Positions 5,889-15,175 of a stretch of 20,213 bases of DNA are shown here, piece by piece; the stretch's first letter is position 1, and the number at the start of each line of letters is the position of its first letter. Location of the stretch: assembly GCA_013824905.1 (NCBI GenBank), contig PNOO01000014.1, positions 1-20,213 on the forward strand, in the 5' to 3' direction. Source of the DNA: Syntrophus sp. (in: bacteria) (GTDB lineage: Bacteria > Desulfobacterota > Syntrophia > Syntrophales > UBA5619). A model generated the notes under the pieces. It was not told where the DNA came from. It saw only the letters and a program-made list of their open reading frames with translations, and ran no database searches. The translations under genes and the position numbers were made by a program.

Positions 5889-7913
5889 TTATTTTTCATT
5901 GTATCCTTCTGTTGAATGATAAGGAATTTCCTCTTTTTTTTGAAGATGAGCGTAAATAATCACACCTAACACAATGGCTAAACCCATCACAAGCAATGCC
6001 CGCCCCGCCGACCGAATGGATTCAGAGATTATTGAGAATAGACCGATCTCAGTCGGCTCTGAGAAAGCAAACCATCCCCGATGCTCTTTAGTCTGATCCG
6101 TTGCCTTGATATAGAAAGGGACCCGCGGCGATTTGATATCGACAGACATCCAGCTTTCCTTCGGCAATCTCTTGGGTACAACGGCCTCGATCAATTGATG
6201 ATCCATGTCATAGAGATCGAGCTTCAGTCGGGAATTATCGAGGTATCCGGCGATCCGAAATCGCAAATAGGGAAGTCGCGGAGGCGGCATTCTCTCGCTT
6301 CTTAAATACCCCGTATTCCGATCTCCTTTCGATGTCACGTAAGATCCCCAGACATTTCTGTCCTTGATGACAGGCATTGCACTATAAAATCCATTTTTGA
6401 CAAAATCATTCCGATCACTAACTGAAGGGACAAAGGCCAGAGGTTTCCTCACCGAAACAGGTAAAATTTTTCTTATAGCGTCATCACGTAATAACGAAGT
6501 CAATCTTTTCGCATCCGGATAGGGGATTTCCATATGCCTTGCCATTAGAATGACGTTGTCGTTTTCGCTGGCCAGATAACGGCTGACGGTCTCAGATTGC
6601 TTTGCAAGAGAGGAACCCATATTGGAAAAACCCTCTATGGACTCATTGATCAGGAGGTTCAAAAAACCAATCACGGAAAATGCATACCAGAAGGAGCAGG
6701 CGATAACAAATCCCTTTCTTCTTTTGAAACTCGCTGAAGAATGGCTATACAGATAATGCGCCGCCAATATATTGACAACGGGTATCAGGCTCAGTGAATC
6801 CATATATCGAGAGGCAGGCCCCGAGCCTTCGAATCCCCTGGAATAGGCCATGGCGATGCACTGCAGGAGAGTCCACAGACCCAGACCCATGATAAATAAA
6901 GGGTATCCTGACAATTTTTCCTTTTTGCCGATGCCTGTTCGATAGCTCAGGATAACAAACGGACACCAGAGTATGAGAAACAGCAACGGGACGTCAATCC
7001 AGGGCCAGGAGAGATTCTTACCCAAGGCCGTCATGAAATCCGAAAAGGAGTTCGGTCGCAGCCCGGCATGACCCTCCGGCACATGAATCAAGAGAATTCC
7101 TGCCAGCAGGATCAGGAGGCAGGAGATGAGAGTGATGCCGTCACGCCAGGTCATCCGCCTTTCCCTGTAAGCCCGGATGATCGTCAACGCCAGAGAAACC
7201 GGGGCGACAAAGAAACCGGCTCCCATGGTGAACAAGGATAGCACCGCAAAGAAGATCCCCATCATCCAGGATGTTGAAAAGGGACGACTTTGCGAAATCA
7301 GCAGTATGGCCATTGATGAGAATCCCAACAGGAAGTAGAAAGAGGACTGAAACCCGAACAACGTATTTTCCCAGGAGAATGGAACGGCAAGGATCAGGAC
7401 AAACACTCCCGCAATGATCCATAAATCCCTTCGGTCATTGAGTCTCCACAATATCCAGACAAGCCATAAACCGAAAAACGTATGCAGGAAGGCATTGGCT
7501 ACCGTTTGCAAGTGCGCATCCCATTGCTGATTGATCGCATAGAGGGTTAGGGCCCATAACCGCGAAAAAAAGATCCGATGCTCATTATGAGGTGAGAACA
7601 GGGTACTCCATGATAATTTGCCCTGATCATAAGGGATGTACAGCAATTTGGGTTCCGTATCCCATTGATCCCAGAAGGGCAAATCGGAACCATAGTAATG
7701 GATAAGAGTGAATTTTGCCCCGAGGATGATCAGAGCGGCTCCGATAAACAAAGACAATGCATATCCATTTTCATCCCTCTCCTGCGGAGCGTTTATCTGC
7801 TGCCGATCAAAGAACTTTGATGGGGAACCGACACAGGACGCCACAGCCATATAGGATATGACCAACAATGTCCAGACGAGCATCAGTGTGGTTGGGCTAA
7901 AATATGGGATCAA
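5889..7913 (-). CDS. Polytopic membrane protein, FWDQWD/NEHRI family, possible GT-C-like glycosyltransferase
   Basis: 674 residues from a TTG at 7913, with AGGAACAGG just upstream and an in-frame stop shortly before. The next in-frame ATG (7883) has no ribosome binding site. About ten to twelve hydrophobic segments cover residues 9-425. An extracytoplasmic domain of about 210 residues with beta-rich patterns (RFRIAGYLD 551-559, LKLDLYDMD 563-571) follows, then a last membrane helix (638-656) and a short charged tail. Conserved-looking polar motifs lie in loops: FWDQWD (80-85) just after the second helix, SPHNEHRI (107-114), WENTLFGFQSS (181-191) and ASRYMD (367-372). I have seen the FWDQWD and NEHRI pair in uncharacterised membrane proteins of glycan clusters. 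An acidic motif after an early helix is where GT-C enzymes keep their catalytic Asp. Transfer of lipid-linked sugar outside the membrane is my inference. It opens the four-gene glycan operon. Confidence 0.72.
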   Translation of the reverse strand: MIPYFSPTTLMLVWTLLVISYMAVASCVGSPSKFFDRQQINAPQERDENGYALSLFIGAALIILGAKFTLIHYYGSDLPFWDQWDTEPKLLYIPYDQGKLSWSTLFSPHNEHRIFFSRLWALTLYAINQQWDAHLQTVANAFLHTFFGLWLVWILWRLNDRRDLWIIAGVFVLILAVPFSWENTLFGFQSSFYFLLGFSSMAILLISQSRPFSTSWMMGIFFAVLSLFTMGAGFFVAPVSLALTIIRAYRERRMTWRDGITLISCLLILLAGILLIHVPEGHAGLRPNSFSDFMTALGKNLSWPWIDVPLLFLILWCPFVILSYRTGIGKKEKLSGYPLFIMGLGLWTLLQCIAMAYSRGFEGSGPASRYMDSLSLIPVVNILAAHYLYSHSSASFKRRKGFVIACSFWYAFSVIGFLNLLINESIEGFSNMGSSLAKQSETVSRYLASENDNVILMARHMEIPYPDAKRLTSLLRDDAIRKILPVSVRKPLAFVPSVSDRNDFVKNGFYSAMPVIKDRNVWGSYVTSKGDRNTGYLRSERMPPPRLPYLRFRIAGYLDNSRLKLDLYDMDHQLIEAVVPKRLPKESWMSVDIKSPRVPFYIKATDQTKEHRGWFAFSEPTEIGLFSIISESIRSAGRALLVMGLAIVLGVIIYAHLQKKEEIPYHSTEGYNEK

Positions 7914-8019
7914 TTTTCCTGTTCCTCTGTCATCCGAATCGGTATTTTATCGCCCGTCCGCCGCTGTATCCATTTTGCCGAAGCGTATAAGCGGCATCGT
8001 ACACCTGAATCTCTTACGA
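7914..8019. other. Junction between cofactor genes and glycan operon
   Basis: 106 bases between coaE and the glycan operon, both leftward. I see only a weak GCCG/CGGC pairing near 7978-7996 with a long loop, no T-run and no good promoter. Either the operon is read from upstream or its promoter is atypical. Confidence 0.4.
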
Positions 8020-8646
8020 TCAGCCCGTATTCTCACGTCGACTCCTCTCCCTGTTTTTCAGCTCTTCCCAGACCTCACCGACCGCTATTCGCGTCGTCTC
8101 CGGCGAACCGTCATTGTGGACGACAATATCGGCAAACGGGAGCTTCTCGCCGATCGGCGTCTGCGAGGCGATCCTCTTTTCGGCATCTTCACGTCTGTAA
8201 CCGTTGCGCGCCACCAGCCTTGCGATCTGTTCCTCCGGGGATAGATAAACAAGGAGAACCAGATCGACCATCGGTTTCATGCCTGCCTCAATGAGCAGGG
8301 GGATATCGGAAAGTACAATGGCGTCCGGTTGCACTTTTCGGATCTCTTCGATCCTTCTGTGCCACTCCTTGAAGACCGCCGGATGGACGATGCGGTTGAG
8401 CAGGCCCAGTTTTTCCCGATCGGCAAAGACGATGTCGCCGAGCTTTCTGCGGTTGATGGTCCGATCATCATGGAGGATCTCCTCTCCGAAATGGCGGACG
8501 ATCTCCTGCCACACAGGCCCTTCCGGCTGTTCAACGTCATGACTGAGCTCATCGAAATCGATCAAAAGGGCGCCTTTTCCCACCAGAATCCGGGCGACGG
8601 TCGATTTACCGGTGGCAATTCCTCCGGTCAGGCCTACATTCAACAT
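8020..8646 (-). CDS. coaE: Dephospho-CoA kinase
   Basis: Last step of coenzyme A synthesis: ATP-dependent phosphorylation of the 3'-hydroxyl of dephospho-CoA, in the cytoplasm. 208 residues from ATG at 8646, normal for CoaE (about 200). GGAGAGG lies five bases upstream, whereas the longer frame from TTG at 8682 would add 12 residues of no family character. The P-loop GGIATGKST is at 8-16, FDELSH at 31-36 (equivalent of the substrate-binding DxD...H region), SDIPLLIEAG at 113-122 (the DxPLL motif) and FADIVVHNDGS near the end at 171-181. The gene follows coaX with a 48-base gap, so the first and last enzymes of the CoA pathway are next to each other. Confidence 0.95.
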   Translation of the reverse strand: MLNVGLTGGIATGKSTVARILVGKGALLIDFDELSHDVEQPEGPVWQEIVRHFGEEILHDDRTINRRKLGDIVFADREKLGLLNRIVHPAVFKEWHRRIEEIRKVQPDAIVLSDIPLLIEAGMKPMVDLVLLVYLSPEEQIARLVARNGYRREDAEKRIASQTPIGEKLPFADIVVHNDGSPETTRIAVGEVWEELKNRERSRRENTG

Positions 8647-8694
8647 CTTCGCCTCTCCGTTAATATGAACCGTCTGCAGCAAGGGCTTGCAGAT

Positions 8695-9486
8695 TCAGGC
8701 TCCCTCTTTGTCGGGGAGATTCGGCCGGTTCCTAGTGAAGATGATGTTCAGCCCCTCGAGGGTGAGAAGCTCATCGACTTCATCGATCTGTTTCGCCTCC
8801 CTGGCAATCACTCTCGCAAGACCTCCCGTCGCCAGCACCAGCGGTGAAGAGGCCGCTTCGACCTTCATCCGCTCGACGATCCCGTCGACCAGACCCGCAT
8901 AGCCATACATGATCCCGGCCTGCATGCCGCTGACCGTGTCTTTGGTGATGATAGAGCGGGGTTTGGTGAGCTCCACCCGCGGCAGCTTGGCCGCCCGGTC
9001 GAACAGGGCTTCACAGGAGATCATGATCCCCGGGGCGATGCAGCCGCCCATGTATTCCCCTTTCGGCGAAATGTAATCAAATGTCGTCGCAGTGCCAAAA
9101 TCCACGATGATCAGCGCCCGCCGGTGCTTCTCATAGGCTGCGACGGCATTGACGATCCGGTCCGCTCCCACCTCCCTGGGGTTGTCGTAGAAGATCGGCA
9201 TCCCCGTCTTAATCCCCGGTCCGACGATCATCGGTTCGATCCCGAAGTATTTCTGACTGAGAGGATCGAGGATATTGAGCATCGGCGGCACGACGCAGGA
9301 AATAATGATGTCCTTGATCGCACCGGAACTGATCCGGCTGTTCTTGAGGAGGTTGAGGATAAGCGCCCCGTACTCGTCGACGGTGTGATCGACGACGGTT
9401 CTGATCCGCCAGTCGTGGATCAGTTCCTTCCCATCATAAAGACCAAGAACCGTATTGGTGTTTCCCACATCGATGACCAGAAGCAT
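8695..9486 (-). CDS. coaX: Type III pantothenate kinase
   Basis: Phosphorylates pantothenate, the committed step of CoA synthesis. The CoaX type belongs to the ASKHA fold, needs a monovalent cation and, as known for the family, is not feedback-inhibited by CoA. 263 residues, close to the usual 255-260. Phosphate-1 motif [10 protein letters not shown] at 6-15, GADRIVNAV at 107-115, DFGTATTFD at 129-137, GGCIAPG at 147-153 and TGGLA at 220-224 are all in place, including the Asp129 expected as catalytic base. ATG at 9486 follows the birA stop codon by three bases (TGA AAC ATG). Adjacent birA-coaX is a widespread arrangement and supports both calls. Confidence 0.96.
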   Translation of the reverse strand: MLLVIDVGNTNTVLGLYDGKELIHDWRIRTVVDHTVDEYGALILNLLKNSRISSGAIKDIIISCVVPPMLNILDPLSQKYFGIEPMIVGPGIKTGMPIFYDNPREVGADRIVNAVAAYEKHRRALIIVDFGTATTFDYISPKGEYMGGCIAPGIMISCEALFDRAAKLPRVELTKPRSIITKDTVSGMQAGIMYGYAGLVDGIVERMKVEAASSPLVLATGGLARVIAREAKQIDEVDELLTLEGLNIIFTRNRPNLPDKEGA

Positions 9487-9489
9487 GTT

Positions 9490-10332
9490 TCAGCCTTTCA
9501 CAATGGAAGCGTCTCCGGCAATAATCCTTCGGACGGCGCCCAGTTCATCTTCAAGCAGTAGCGCCCCGTCATCGTCGATACCGACAACCACCCCCTCCTG
9601 CGCCTCGCCTTGGAAAAGGACGCGGACGCGCCTGCCCGTCATCCCCGAACGAGAGAGCCATTTCTCCCTGACCGGCGCGAATCCCTCGCCCAGGAAAATC
9701 CGGTACCACTTCTCAAAAGAGTCGCACAAAAGAACGGCCACCTCTTCACGGGGAAATATCCTCCCCGTCTCTTCCCGGAGCGACGTTGCCGTTTTGCGAA
9801 ACACCGGATCAAAATCCTCCCCGGTGATGTTCACATTCAGACCGATCCCCACCACAATCCCGTCGAGAGCCCTTCCTGTCGTCTTCATCTCTGTGAGTAT
9901 GCCGCATACCTTCCGCCCCTGGATGCACACATCGTTCGGCCATTTAAGGCCCACACCCGCGGGACAGAAAATGGAGATCATCTCCGCGACCGCCACTCCC
10001 GCCATCAGTGTGATCCGGGCGGCCTCCGCGGGGGCAATGGCAGGGCGGAGCAAAAAGGAGGCATAGAGGTTACGACCGGGTGGGGACTGCCATACCCTCT
10101 GCAGACGCCCCCTACCGCTGGTTTGACAATCGGCGAAGACAACTGTCCCTTCGGCTGCTCCTTCCCGCACGAGTTTCAGGGCCAGACGATTCGTCGAATC
10201 GACTACCGGGAGATAGTGAATCCTCCAACCCATCCTCCGCCCGGCCAAACGGGACTTCAGCGCCTCGGCGTCAAATTCTCTGCTGTCCATCGCCAGATCT
10301 GCCATGCAGCGCCAAACCGCTTCGCTCTGCAT
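9490..10332 (-). CDS. birA: Biotin--[acetyl-CoA-carboxylase] ligase, catalytic type without DNA-binding domain
   Basis: Activates biotin with ATP and attaches it to a lysine of biotin carboxyl carrier domains. 280 residues. VDSTNRLA at 44-51 and the biotinyl-AMP loop GRGRLQRVW at 73-81 (GRGR with variable tail), KWPNDV at 130-135, GIGLNVN at 162-168 and a C-terminal SH3-like domain at about 232-280 (GRRVRVLFQGE) are seen. The roughly 35 residues before the catalytic domain are too short and lack a helix-turn-helix, so it should not repress biotin genes as E. coli BirA does. The start ATG at 10332 has GGAAGG upstream; later in-frame ATG codons at residues 10 and 15 are less well served. Confidence 0.94.
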   Translation of the reverse strand: MQSEAVWRCMADLAMDSREFDAEALKSRLAGRRMGWRIHYLPVVDSTNRLALKLVREGAAEGTVVFADCQTSGRGRLQRVWQSPPGRNLYASFLLRPAIAPAEAARITLMAGVAVAEMISIFCPAGVGLKWPNDVCIQGRKVCGILTEMKTTGRALDGIVVGIGLNVNITGEDFDPVFRKTATSLREETGRIFPREEVAVLLCDSFEKWYRIFLGEGFAPVREKWLSRSGMTGRRVRVLFQGEAQEGVVVGIDDDGALLLEDELGAVRRIIAGDASIVKG

Positions 10333-10377
10333 GGCACCCTTCCTTCCCGAAATAACGCCGAAGTCCCTCCCGCCCCA

Positions 10378-11232
10378 TCATGAGGGTATGCCCCCCACCT
10401 GCATTACATCGAGGGAGATGTCCGCCGCCGTCACAGAGTGGGTCAGCGCACCCACCGAGATCAGATCCACACCTGTATCTGCAACCTCCCGGACCCTTTC
10501 GAGGGTCATGTTTCCCGAAGCCTCGAGGGGAATCTTTCCCCCTACCTTATGGACCGCCTGCGCCATTTCCGCGATCCCCATGTTGTCGAGAAGAATCGCA
10601 TCCACCCCGGCGGCGAGCGCTTCTTCCAGCTCGGCCATATCCTTCACCTCGACCTCGATTTTCAGCGTATGGGGGACACGTTCGCGAATCCGCCTGACGG
10701 CAGGTCCGATTCCGCCAGCCGCTGTGATATGGTTGTCTTTGATCAGAACTCCATCGTAAAGGGCAAAACGGTGGTTGAAACCCCCGCCCATTCGAACGGC
10801 ACACTTGTCGAGGATCCTCAAACCCGGCACGGTTTTTCTGGTATCCAGGATCTTTGCCCCGGTTCCCCTGATCGCATCGCTGTAACGCCGGGTCATGGTG
10901 GCGATCCCGGACATCCGTTGGAAGAGGTTCAGGGCGACCCTTTCAGCGGTCAAAATGGAAGCGAGACTGCCGGAGATCTCGGCAAGGAGATCCCCTTTCC
11001 CGGCCATTTCTCCATCTCGTCGCCGGGCCGTAAAGATCAAAGTAGGATCCAATGTGAGAAAAACATCACGGAAGACATCAATCCCCGCAACGACCATTTC
11101 CGTCTTGGCCGTCGCCCGTGCGACTCCTGCCTCATCTCCCCGAAGCGCCGCTCCGGTCGTGATGTCACCCGGACCGACATCCTCATCGAGGGCCATCCGG
11201 ATCACCCTGGCAAGCGCTTGCCGAAATGACAT
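10378..11232 (-). CDS. nadC: Nicotinate-nucleotide pyrophosphorylase (quinolinate phosphoribosyltransferase)
   Basis: Turns quinolinate and PRPP into nicotinate mononucleotide with loss of CO2 in de novo NAD synthesis. 284 residues, the family's normal size. DEDVGPGDITT at 16-26, the substrate-binding DTRKTVPGLR at 130-139, GGGFNHRF at 149-156, LIKDNHI at 163-169, the acidic EVEV at 193-196, LLDNM at 214-218 and PLEASGN at 235-241 are intact. The ATG at 11232 has a GGAGGGAG site five bases upstream and follows the valS stop codon by 12 bases. nadB and nadA are not in the window. Confidence 0.96.
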   Translation of the reverse strand: MSFRQALARVIRMALDEDVGPGDITTGAALRGDEAGVARATAKTEMVVAGIDVFRDVFLTLDPTLIFTARRRDGEMAGKGDLLAEISGSLASILTAERVALNLFQRMSGIATMTRRYSDAIRGTGAKILDTRKTVPGLRILDKCAVRMGGGFNHRFALYDGVLIKDNHITAAGGIGPAVRRIRERVPHTLKIEVEVKDMAELEEALAAGVDAILLDNMGIAEMAQAVHKVGGKIPLEASGNMTLERVREVADTGVDLISVGALTHSVTAADISLDVMQVGGIPS

Positions 11233-11244
11233 GATCTCTCCCTC

Positions 11245-13908
11245 CTACCCGCTCTTGGAAAAGGCCGCCAGCCGTATGAGGGCCGCATCGAGAGCGGCCC
11301 TCTTTTCCCTGAGCACCCGAGCCTTCTCCTGCTCCTTCTTGACGACGGCCTCTGCCGCCTTTGCCAGAAATTCAGGATTGGCCAATTTTCGCGAGACGAG
11401 GATCAGGTCTTTGTCGACCCGGGCGATCTCCTTCTGCAGACGATTCTCCTCCCCCGCAACGTCGATTACCCCGGCGAGAAAGAGATAGACATGAACCGGA
11501 CCGGCCACCGCCGTGGCTGCCCCCTTCGGTTCCGTCATCTCACCGGTGATGATCAGGGTCTCCAGATTGGCCAGATTCATAATGTAAACCCTCCCCTTCT
11601 CCAGCGTCGTCTGGAGGTCGGCAGCGGGTACGGCCAGGGTGGCCTTTAGCTTTAGCGAGGGGACGACATTCATCTCCCCGCGGATGTTTCGGATTCGGGT
11701 GATTACTTCCATGATGAGGGCCATTTCTCCCTCAGCCTCGGGATCCGACATCGTCTCGTCCGCTTCAGGAAACGGGCTTACCATGATCGAACTTTCATCC
11801 GCGACCAGTGTCTGCCAGATCTCCTCGGTCAAAAACGGCATAAAGGGATGGAGCAGCTTGAGAGATGTCGTCAGTACGTCAGTAAGTGTTTTCTGTGCAG
11901 CCCTTCTCGCGGCGTTGTTCTCCTTACCGTAAAGGACCGGTTTGATCAGTTCAAGGTACCAATCGCAGAACTCGTGCCAGATGAACTGGTAAACCGCTGC
12001 CGTGGCATCGTTGAAACGATATTCATCCAGACCCCGGATCACTTCGGCGATGGTCCGATTGAGCCTCGCTTTGATCCAGCGGTCGGCGATCGATTCGTCC
12101 TCCCTTTGAACGGCTGCATCAGACGAGTAATCCTCCACATTCATCATAGAGAACCGCGTGGCATTCCATATCTTGTTGATGAAATACTTATAGCCCTCAA
12201 TCCTCTCTTCCGACATCCTGACGTCCCGTCCCTGGGCGGTAAAGGCAGCGAGCGTAAACCGAAAGGCGTCCGTCCCGAAACGGTCCATCATCTCCAGGGG
12301 ATCGATGCTGTTCCCTTTGGACTTGCTCATCTTCTCGCCGTTTTCGTCCCGGACGAGGGCATGGAGATAGACATCGCGGAAAGGGACGTCCTTCATCACG
12401 TAGAGCCCCATCATCATCATCCTGGCAACCCAGAAGAAGAGGATATCGAAGCCCGTGACCAGCAGAGAAGTGGGGTAAAAGGTCCTGAGCGCTTCAGTCC
12501 TCTCCGGCCAGCCGAGGGTTGAGAAGGGCCACAGCCCCGAACTGAACCAGGTATCCAGGACATCCTCCTCCTGCCTGAGTTTCGTCCCGCCACAGTCCGG
12601 ACACAAATCAGGATCGTGAGAGGCGACGATCACCTTCCCGCATCCATCGCAGTTCCAGACGGGGATTCGGTGCCCCCACCAGATCTGTCGTGAAATACAC
12701 CAGTCGCGAATGTTGTTCATCCATTCGAAATAGGTGGCCTCCCACGAGGGCGGGATAATGCGTGTCTTCCCCTTAACTACCGCTGCCGTCGCCTCCTTGG
12801 CCAGTGGCGCTATTTTAACGAACCACTGCCGGGAAACGGCCGGCTCAATATCCGTCTTGCAGCGATAGCACTGGCCGATATTGTGGGCGTACGGCTCCGT
12901 GCCGACGAGGTAGCCGCCCGTCTCAAGATCCCGGACAACGTTTCTGCGACATTCGTAACGGTCCTGGCCCTCATAGACTCCGCCGTTTTTGTTGATCACG
13001 GCATTGTCGTCCATGATCCGAATGATTTCGAGTTTATGGCGACCCGCCATGGCGAAGTCGTTGGGATCGCTGGCCGGCGTGATCTTGACGGCGCCGGATC
13101 CGAACTCCATCGTGACATAGTCATCCGCGATGACGGGAATCCGCCGGTTCATCAAGGGGAGAATCACCTCCCTGCCGATCAGCTCCCTGTAGCGTCCGTC
13201 ATTGGGATTGACGGCCACCGCCGTATCGCCCAACATCGTTTCCGGCCGTGTTGTGGCGACAACGATCCCCCCTTCTCCTTCGACAAAGGGGTAGCGGATG
13301 TTCCAAAGATGGCCGGCCTCCATATGGTATTCCACTTCCAGGTCGGAGATGGCGGTTCTGCAACGGGGGCACCAGTTGACGATATAATCCCCCTGGTAGA
13401 TGAGACCGTCGTTGTAAAGGCGGACAAAGACTTCACGGACAGCTTTGGAAAGGCCTTCATCCATGGTGAAGCGTTCGCGAGACCAGTCGCAGGAGCAGCC
13501 GAGACGCTTGAGCTGGTGGATGATCACCCCGCCGTACTTGGCCTTCCACTCCCATACCCGCTCAATGAACTTCACCCGGCCAAGATCATGCCTCGTGAGG
13601 CCCTCCTTTGCCAGTTCCTGCTCGACCACATTCTGCGTTGCGATCCCCGCATGGTCCATCCCCGGCATCCAGAGGGCGTTATACCCTTGCATCCTCTTGT
13701 AACGGACGCAGATATCCTGGAGAACGTTATTGAGGGCATGTCCCATATGGAGCATCCCTGTCACGTTCGGCGGGGGTATGACGATGGAAAACGGTTCTTT
13801 TGAACTACTGTCCGCTGCATGAAAAAAATCATTGTCCAGCCAGTATTGATACCATTTGGCCTCCGCCGCCCGGGGCTCGTAAACCTTCGTTAACGCTTCT
13901 TTACCCAT
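11245..13908 (-). CDS. valS: Valine--tRNA ligase
   Basis: Class Ia synthetase charging tRNA-Val, with a proofreading domain against threonyl-tRNA. 887 residues, a full-length bacterial enzyme. The HIGH signature appears as HMGH at 54-57 in PPPNVTGMLHMGHAL and KMSKS at 526-530. The CP1 editing domain carries TTRPETMLGDTAVAV at 219-233. Cysteine pairs at 180-183 (WCPRC), 347-350 (CYRC), 420-423 (CDGC) and 436-439 (CPDC) suggest zinc ribbons, a feature of many anaerobe ValRS enzymes. The end, from about residue 815, is the tRNA-binding coiled coil rich in Lys, Arg and Glu. The ATG at 13908 has GAGAGG upstream. The valS-to-nadC gap is 12 bases. Confidence 0.97.
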   Translation of the reverse strand: MGKEALTKVYEPRAAEAKWYQYWLDNDFFHAADSSSKEPFSIVIPPPNVTGMLHMGHALNNVLQDICVRYKRMQGYNALWMPGMDHAGIATQNVVEQELAKEGLTRHDLGRVKFIERVWEWKAKYGGVIIHQLKRLGCSCDWSRERFTMDEGLSKAVREVFVRLYNDGLIYQGDYIVNWCPRCRTAISDLEVEYHMEAGHLWNIRYPFVEGEGGIVVATTRPETMLGDTAVAVNPNDGRYRELIGREVILPLMNRRIPVIADDYVTMEFGSGAVKITPASDPNDFAMAGRHKLEIIRIMDDNAVINKNGGVYEGQDRYECRRNVVRDLETGGYLVGTEPYAHNIGQCYRCKTDIEPAVSRQWFVKIAPLAKEATAAVVKGKTRIIPPSWEATYFEWMNNIRDWCISRQIWWGHRIPVWNCDGCGKVIVASHDPDLCPDCGGTKLRQEEDVLDTWFSSGLWPFSTLGWPERTEALRTFYPTSLLVTGFDILFFWVARMMMMGLYVMKDVPFRDVYLHALVRDENGEKMSKSKGNSIDPLEMMDRFGTDAFRFTLAAFTAQGRDVRMSEERIEGYKYFINKIWNATRFSMMNVEDYSSDAAVQREDESIADRWIKARLNRTIAEVIRGLDEYRFNDATAAVYQFIWHEFCDWYLELIKPVLYGKENNAARRAAQKTLTDVLTTSLKLLHPFMPFLTEEIWQTLVADESSIMVSPFPEADETMSDPEAEGEMALIMEVITRIRNIRGEMNVVPSLKLKATLAVPAADLQTTLEKGRVYIMNLANLETLIITGEMTEPKGAATAVAGPVHVYLFLAGVIDVAGEENRLQKEIARVDKDLILVSRKLANPEFLAKAAEAVVKKEQEKARVLREKRAALDAALIRLAAFSKSG

Positions 13909-13929
13909 GCATCCTCTCTTTGTTTTTTT

Positions 13930-15132
13930 CTAATATCGTAATTCGTCCCTCATCCTGCGGATCATAAGCAGGGCATCTGCGCCTTCCACAGGACCGAGCG
14001 GAGCAAATGCGCCCGACGCCGTGTCCTTGGCCTCCATAATTCGCCGGGAGGTCGCCAACATCACCGCATTGAAATAGGGATGATCGATCTGCAAATCGAT
14101 AAATGGGGAGGGGCTGCCGATATATCGCTTTGCCAGGGAATGGTCGTCTGAGACCTTGATGAGGATATCTTCGATCATCATCGCATAACTCGCCCGGTCT
14201 AAAGGTTCGTCGGGTCGGAATGTGCCGTCCGGATAGAGATCAAGTCCCCGTATCCCTATCCTGATGACCCCTTCGATATCCGTCCTGCGGGGATGGCGGG
14301 CGATATCCGTCGCGGTTGCCGGCCTTGCCGTTTTTGTCCGCATTTTTTCCAAGTCCCTCAGCCGTTTGTCGAAGATTCTCGGTGTTTGCAAGGCGTAAAG
14401 GGCTTCAATCTTCATTTCCTCCACTAGAAGGAGCGCCATATCCGCCCGAGTAATCCGTTCCATCAGGGCAATCTTCTTGCCCGTCATGGTCTCCGGCATC
14501 GCTCGCTGGATCTTCTGCACGAGCCTCCATCTGCCGTCGGCTTCGGTGACATAGTCTCCATTGAGATCGAGGATCCGATTGAACATTCTGCCTGCAGGTT
14601 CCAGGTCCAGAACGGTCAGATAGGATTCGCCCATGAAATAATAAACGGATGCGGCCTTGGGATCGATGAGAACCGCCTGGTCAAACGCCTTCTTTGAGGA
14701 TTTAAACCAGGAATCGTTGGATGTGCATTCGGTCCCGATTCGCAGACAGGTTGCATGACTCAAGTTATTCACGCGGATAGTTCCCACCAGAGCAAAAATC
14801 TTCTCCTCATTGCTTCGGGCGTACTTTTCCGCTTTATTGACTGCATCGAATCCTCCGGCAAAGTCCCCATGGTAGGCCTTGACGAGACCGGTGCCGGCAT
14901 GGGCCTTTGAGTTTTCCTGATCCAGTCGGAGGGCGAGTTCAAATTCCCGACCTGCATCGGCGAATTTTTCCTGATTGAGCAGGACGACGCCGGCAAAGGT
15001 ATGGTGCTCAGGGGTATCGAGCTGGGTCAAGCGCTGCTGTACCCTAAGACTGCAAGAGATCATAAGGAAGCCTGCTGCCAGCGCCCCTAAAAGCCTAAGC
15101 AGGGTTGTCGATCTCACTTCACCCATTAACAT
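13930..15132 (-). CDS. Predicted lipoprotein with TPR and S-layer-homology (SLH) repeats
   Basis: 400 residues from ATG at 15132, preceded by GAGGAA at a good distance. A longer frame from 15210 would add 26 hydrophilic residues before the signal peptide and has no ribosome binding site. The N-terminus has a hydrophobic helix ending in a lipobox (LMISC, Cys27), so it should be lipid-anchored in the envelope. TPR-like helix pairs lie at about 42-104 (with FELALRLDQENSKAHAGTG) and 144-190. From about 225 follow three SLH-like repeats, the clearest with LDLYPDGTFRPDEPLDRASYA at about 297-317. SLH domains bind cell-wall polymers, so a tether between outer membrane and peptidoglycan or an envelope-organising role is possible. 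I do not recognise a named protein. It sits between miaA and valS, with a 183-base gap on the miaA side. Confidence 0.8.
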   Translation of the reverse strand: MLMGEVRSTTLLRLLGALAAGFLMISCSLRVQQRLTQLDTPEHHTFAGVVLLNQEKFADAGREFELALRLDQENSKAHAGTGLVKAYHGDFAGGFDAVNKAEKYARSNEEKIFALVGTIRVNNLSHATCLRIGTECTSNDSWFKSSKKAFDQAVLIDPKAASVYYFMGESYLTVLDLEPAGRMFNRILDLNGDYVTEADGRWRLVQKIQRAMPETMTGKKIALMERITRADMALLLVEEMKIEALYALQTPRIFDKRLRDLEKMRTKTARPATATDIARHPRRTDIEGVIRIGIRGLDLYPDGTFRPDEPLDRASYAMMIEDILIKVSDDHSLAKRYIGSPSPFIDLQIDHPYFNAVMLATSRRIMEAKDTASGAFAPLGPVEGADALLMIRRMRDELRY

Positions 15133-15175
15133 GATCTCATTCCTCGAGAAAACCCCGTGTGAATCCGTCCGTTTC

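Noticed and set aside
8647..8682. Longer coaE start at TTG 8682
   Set aside because: GGAGAGG lies right before the ATG at 8646, and CoaE proteins begin a few residues before the P-loop.
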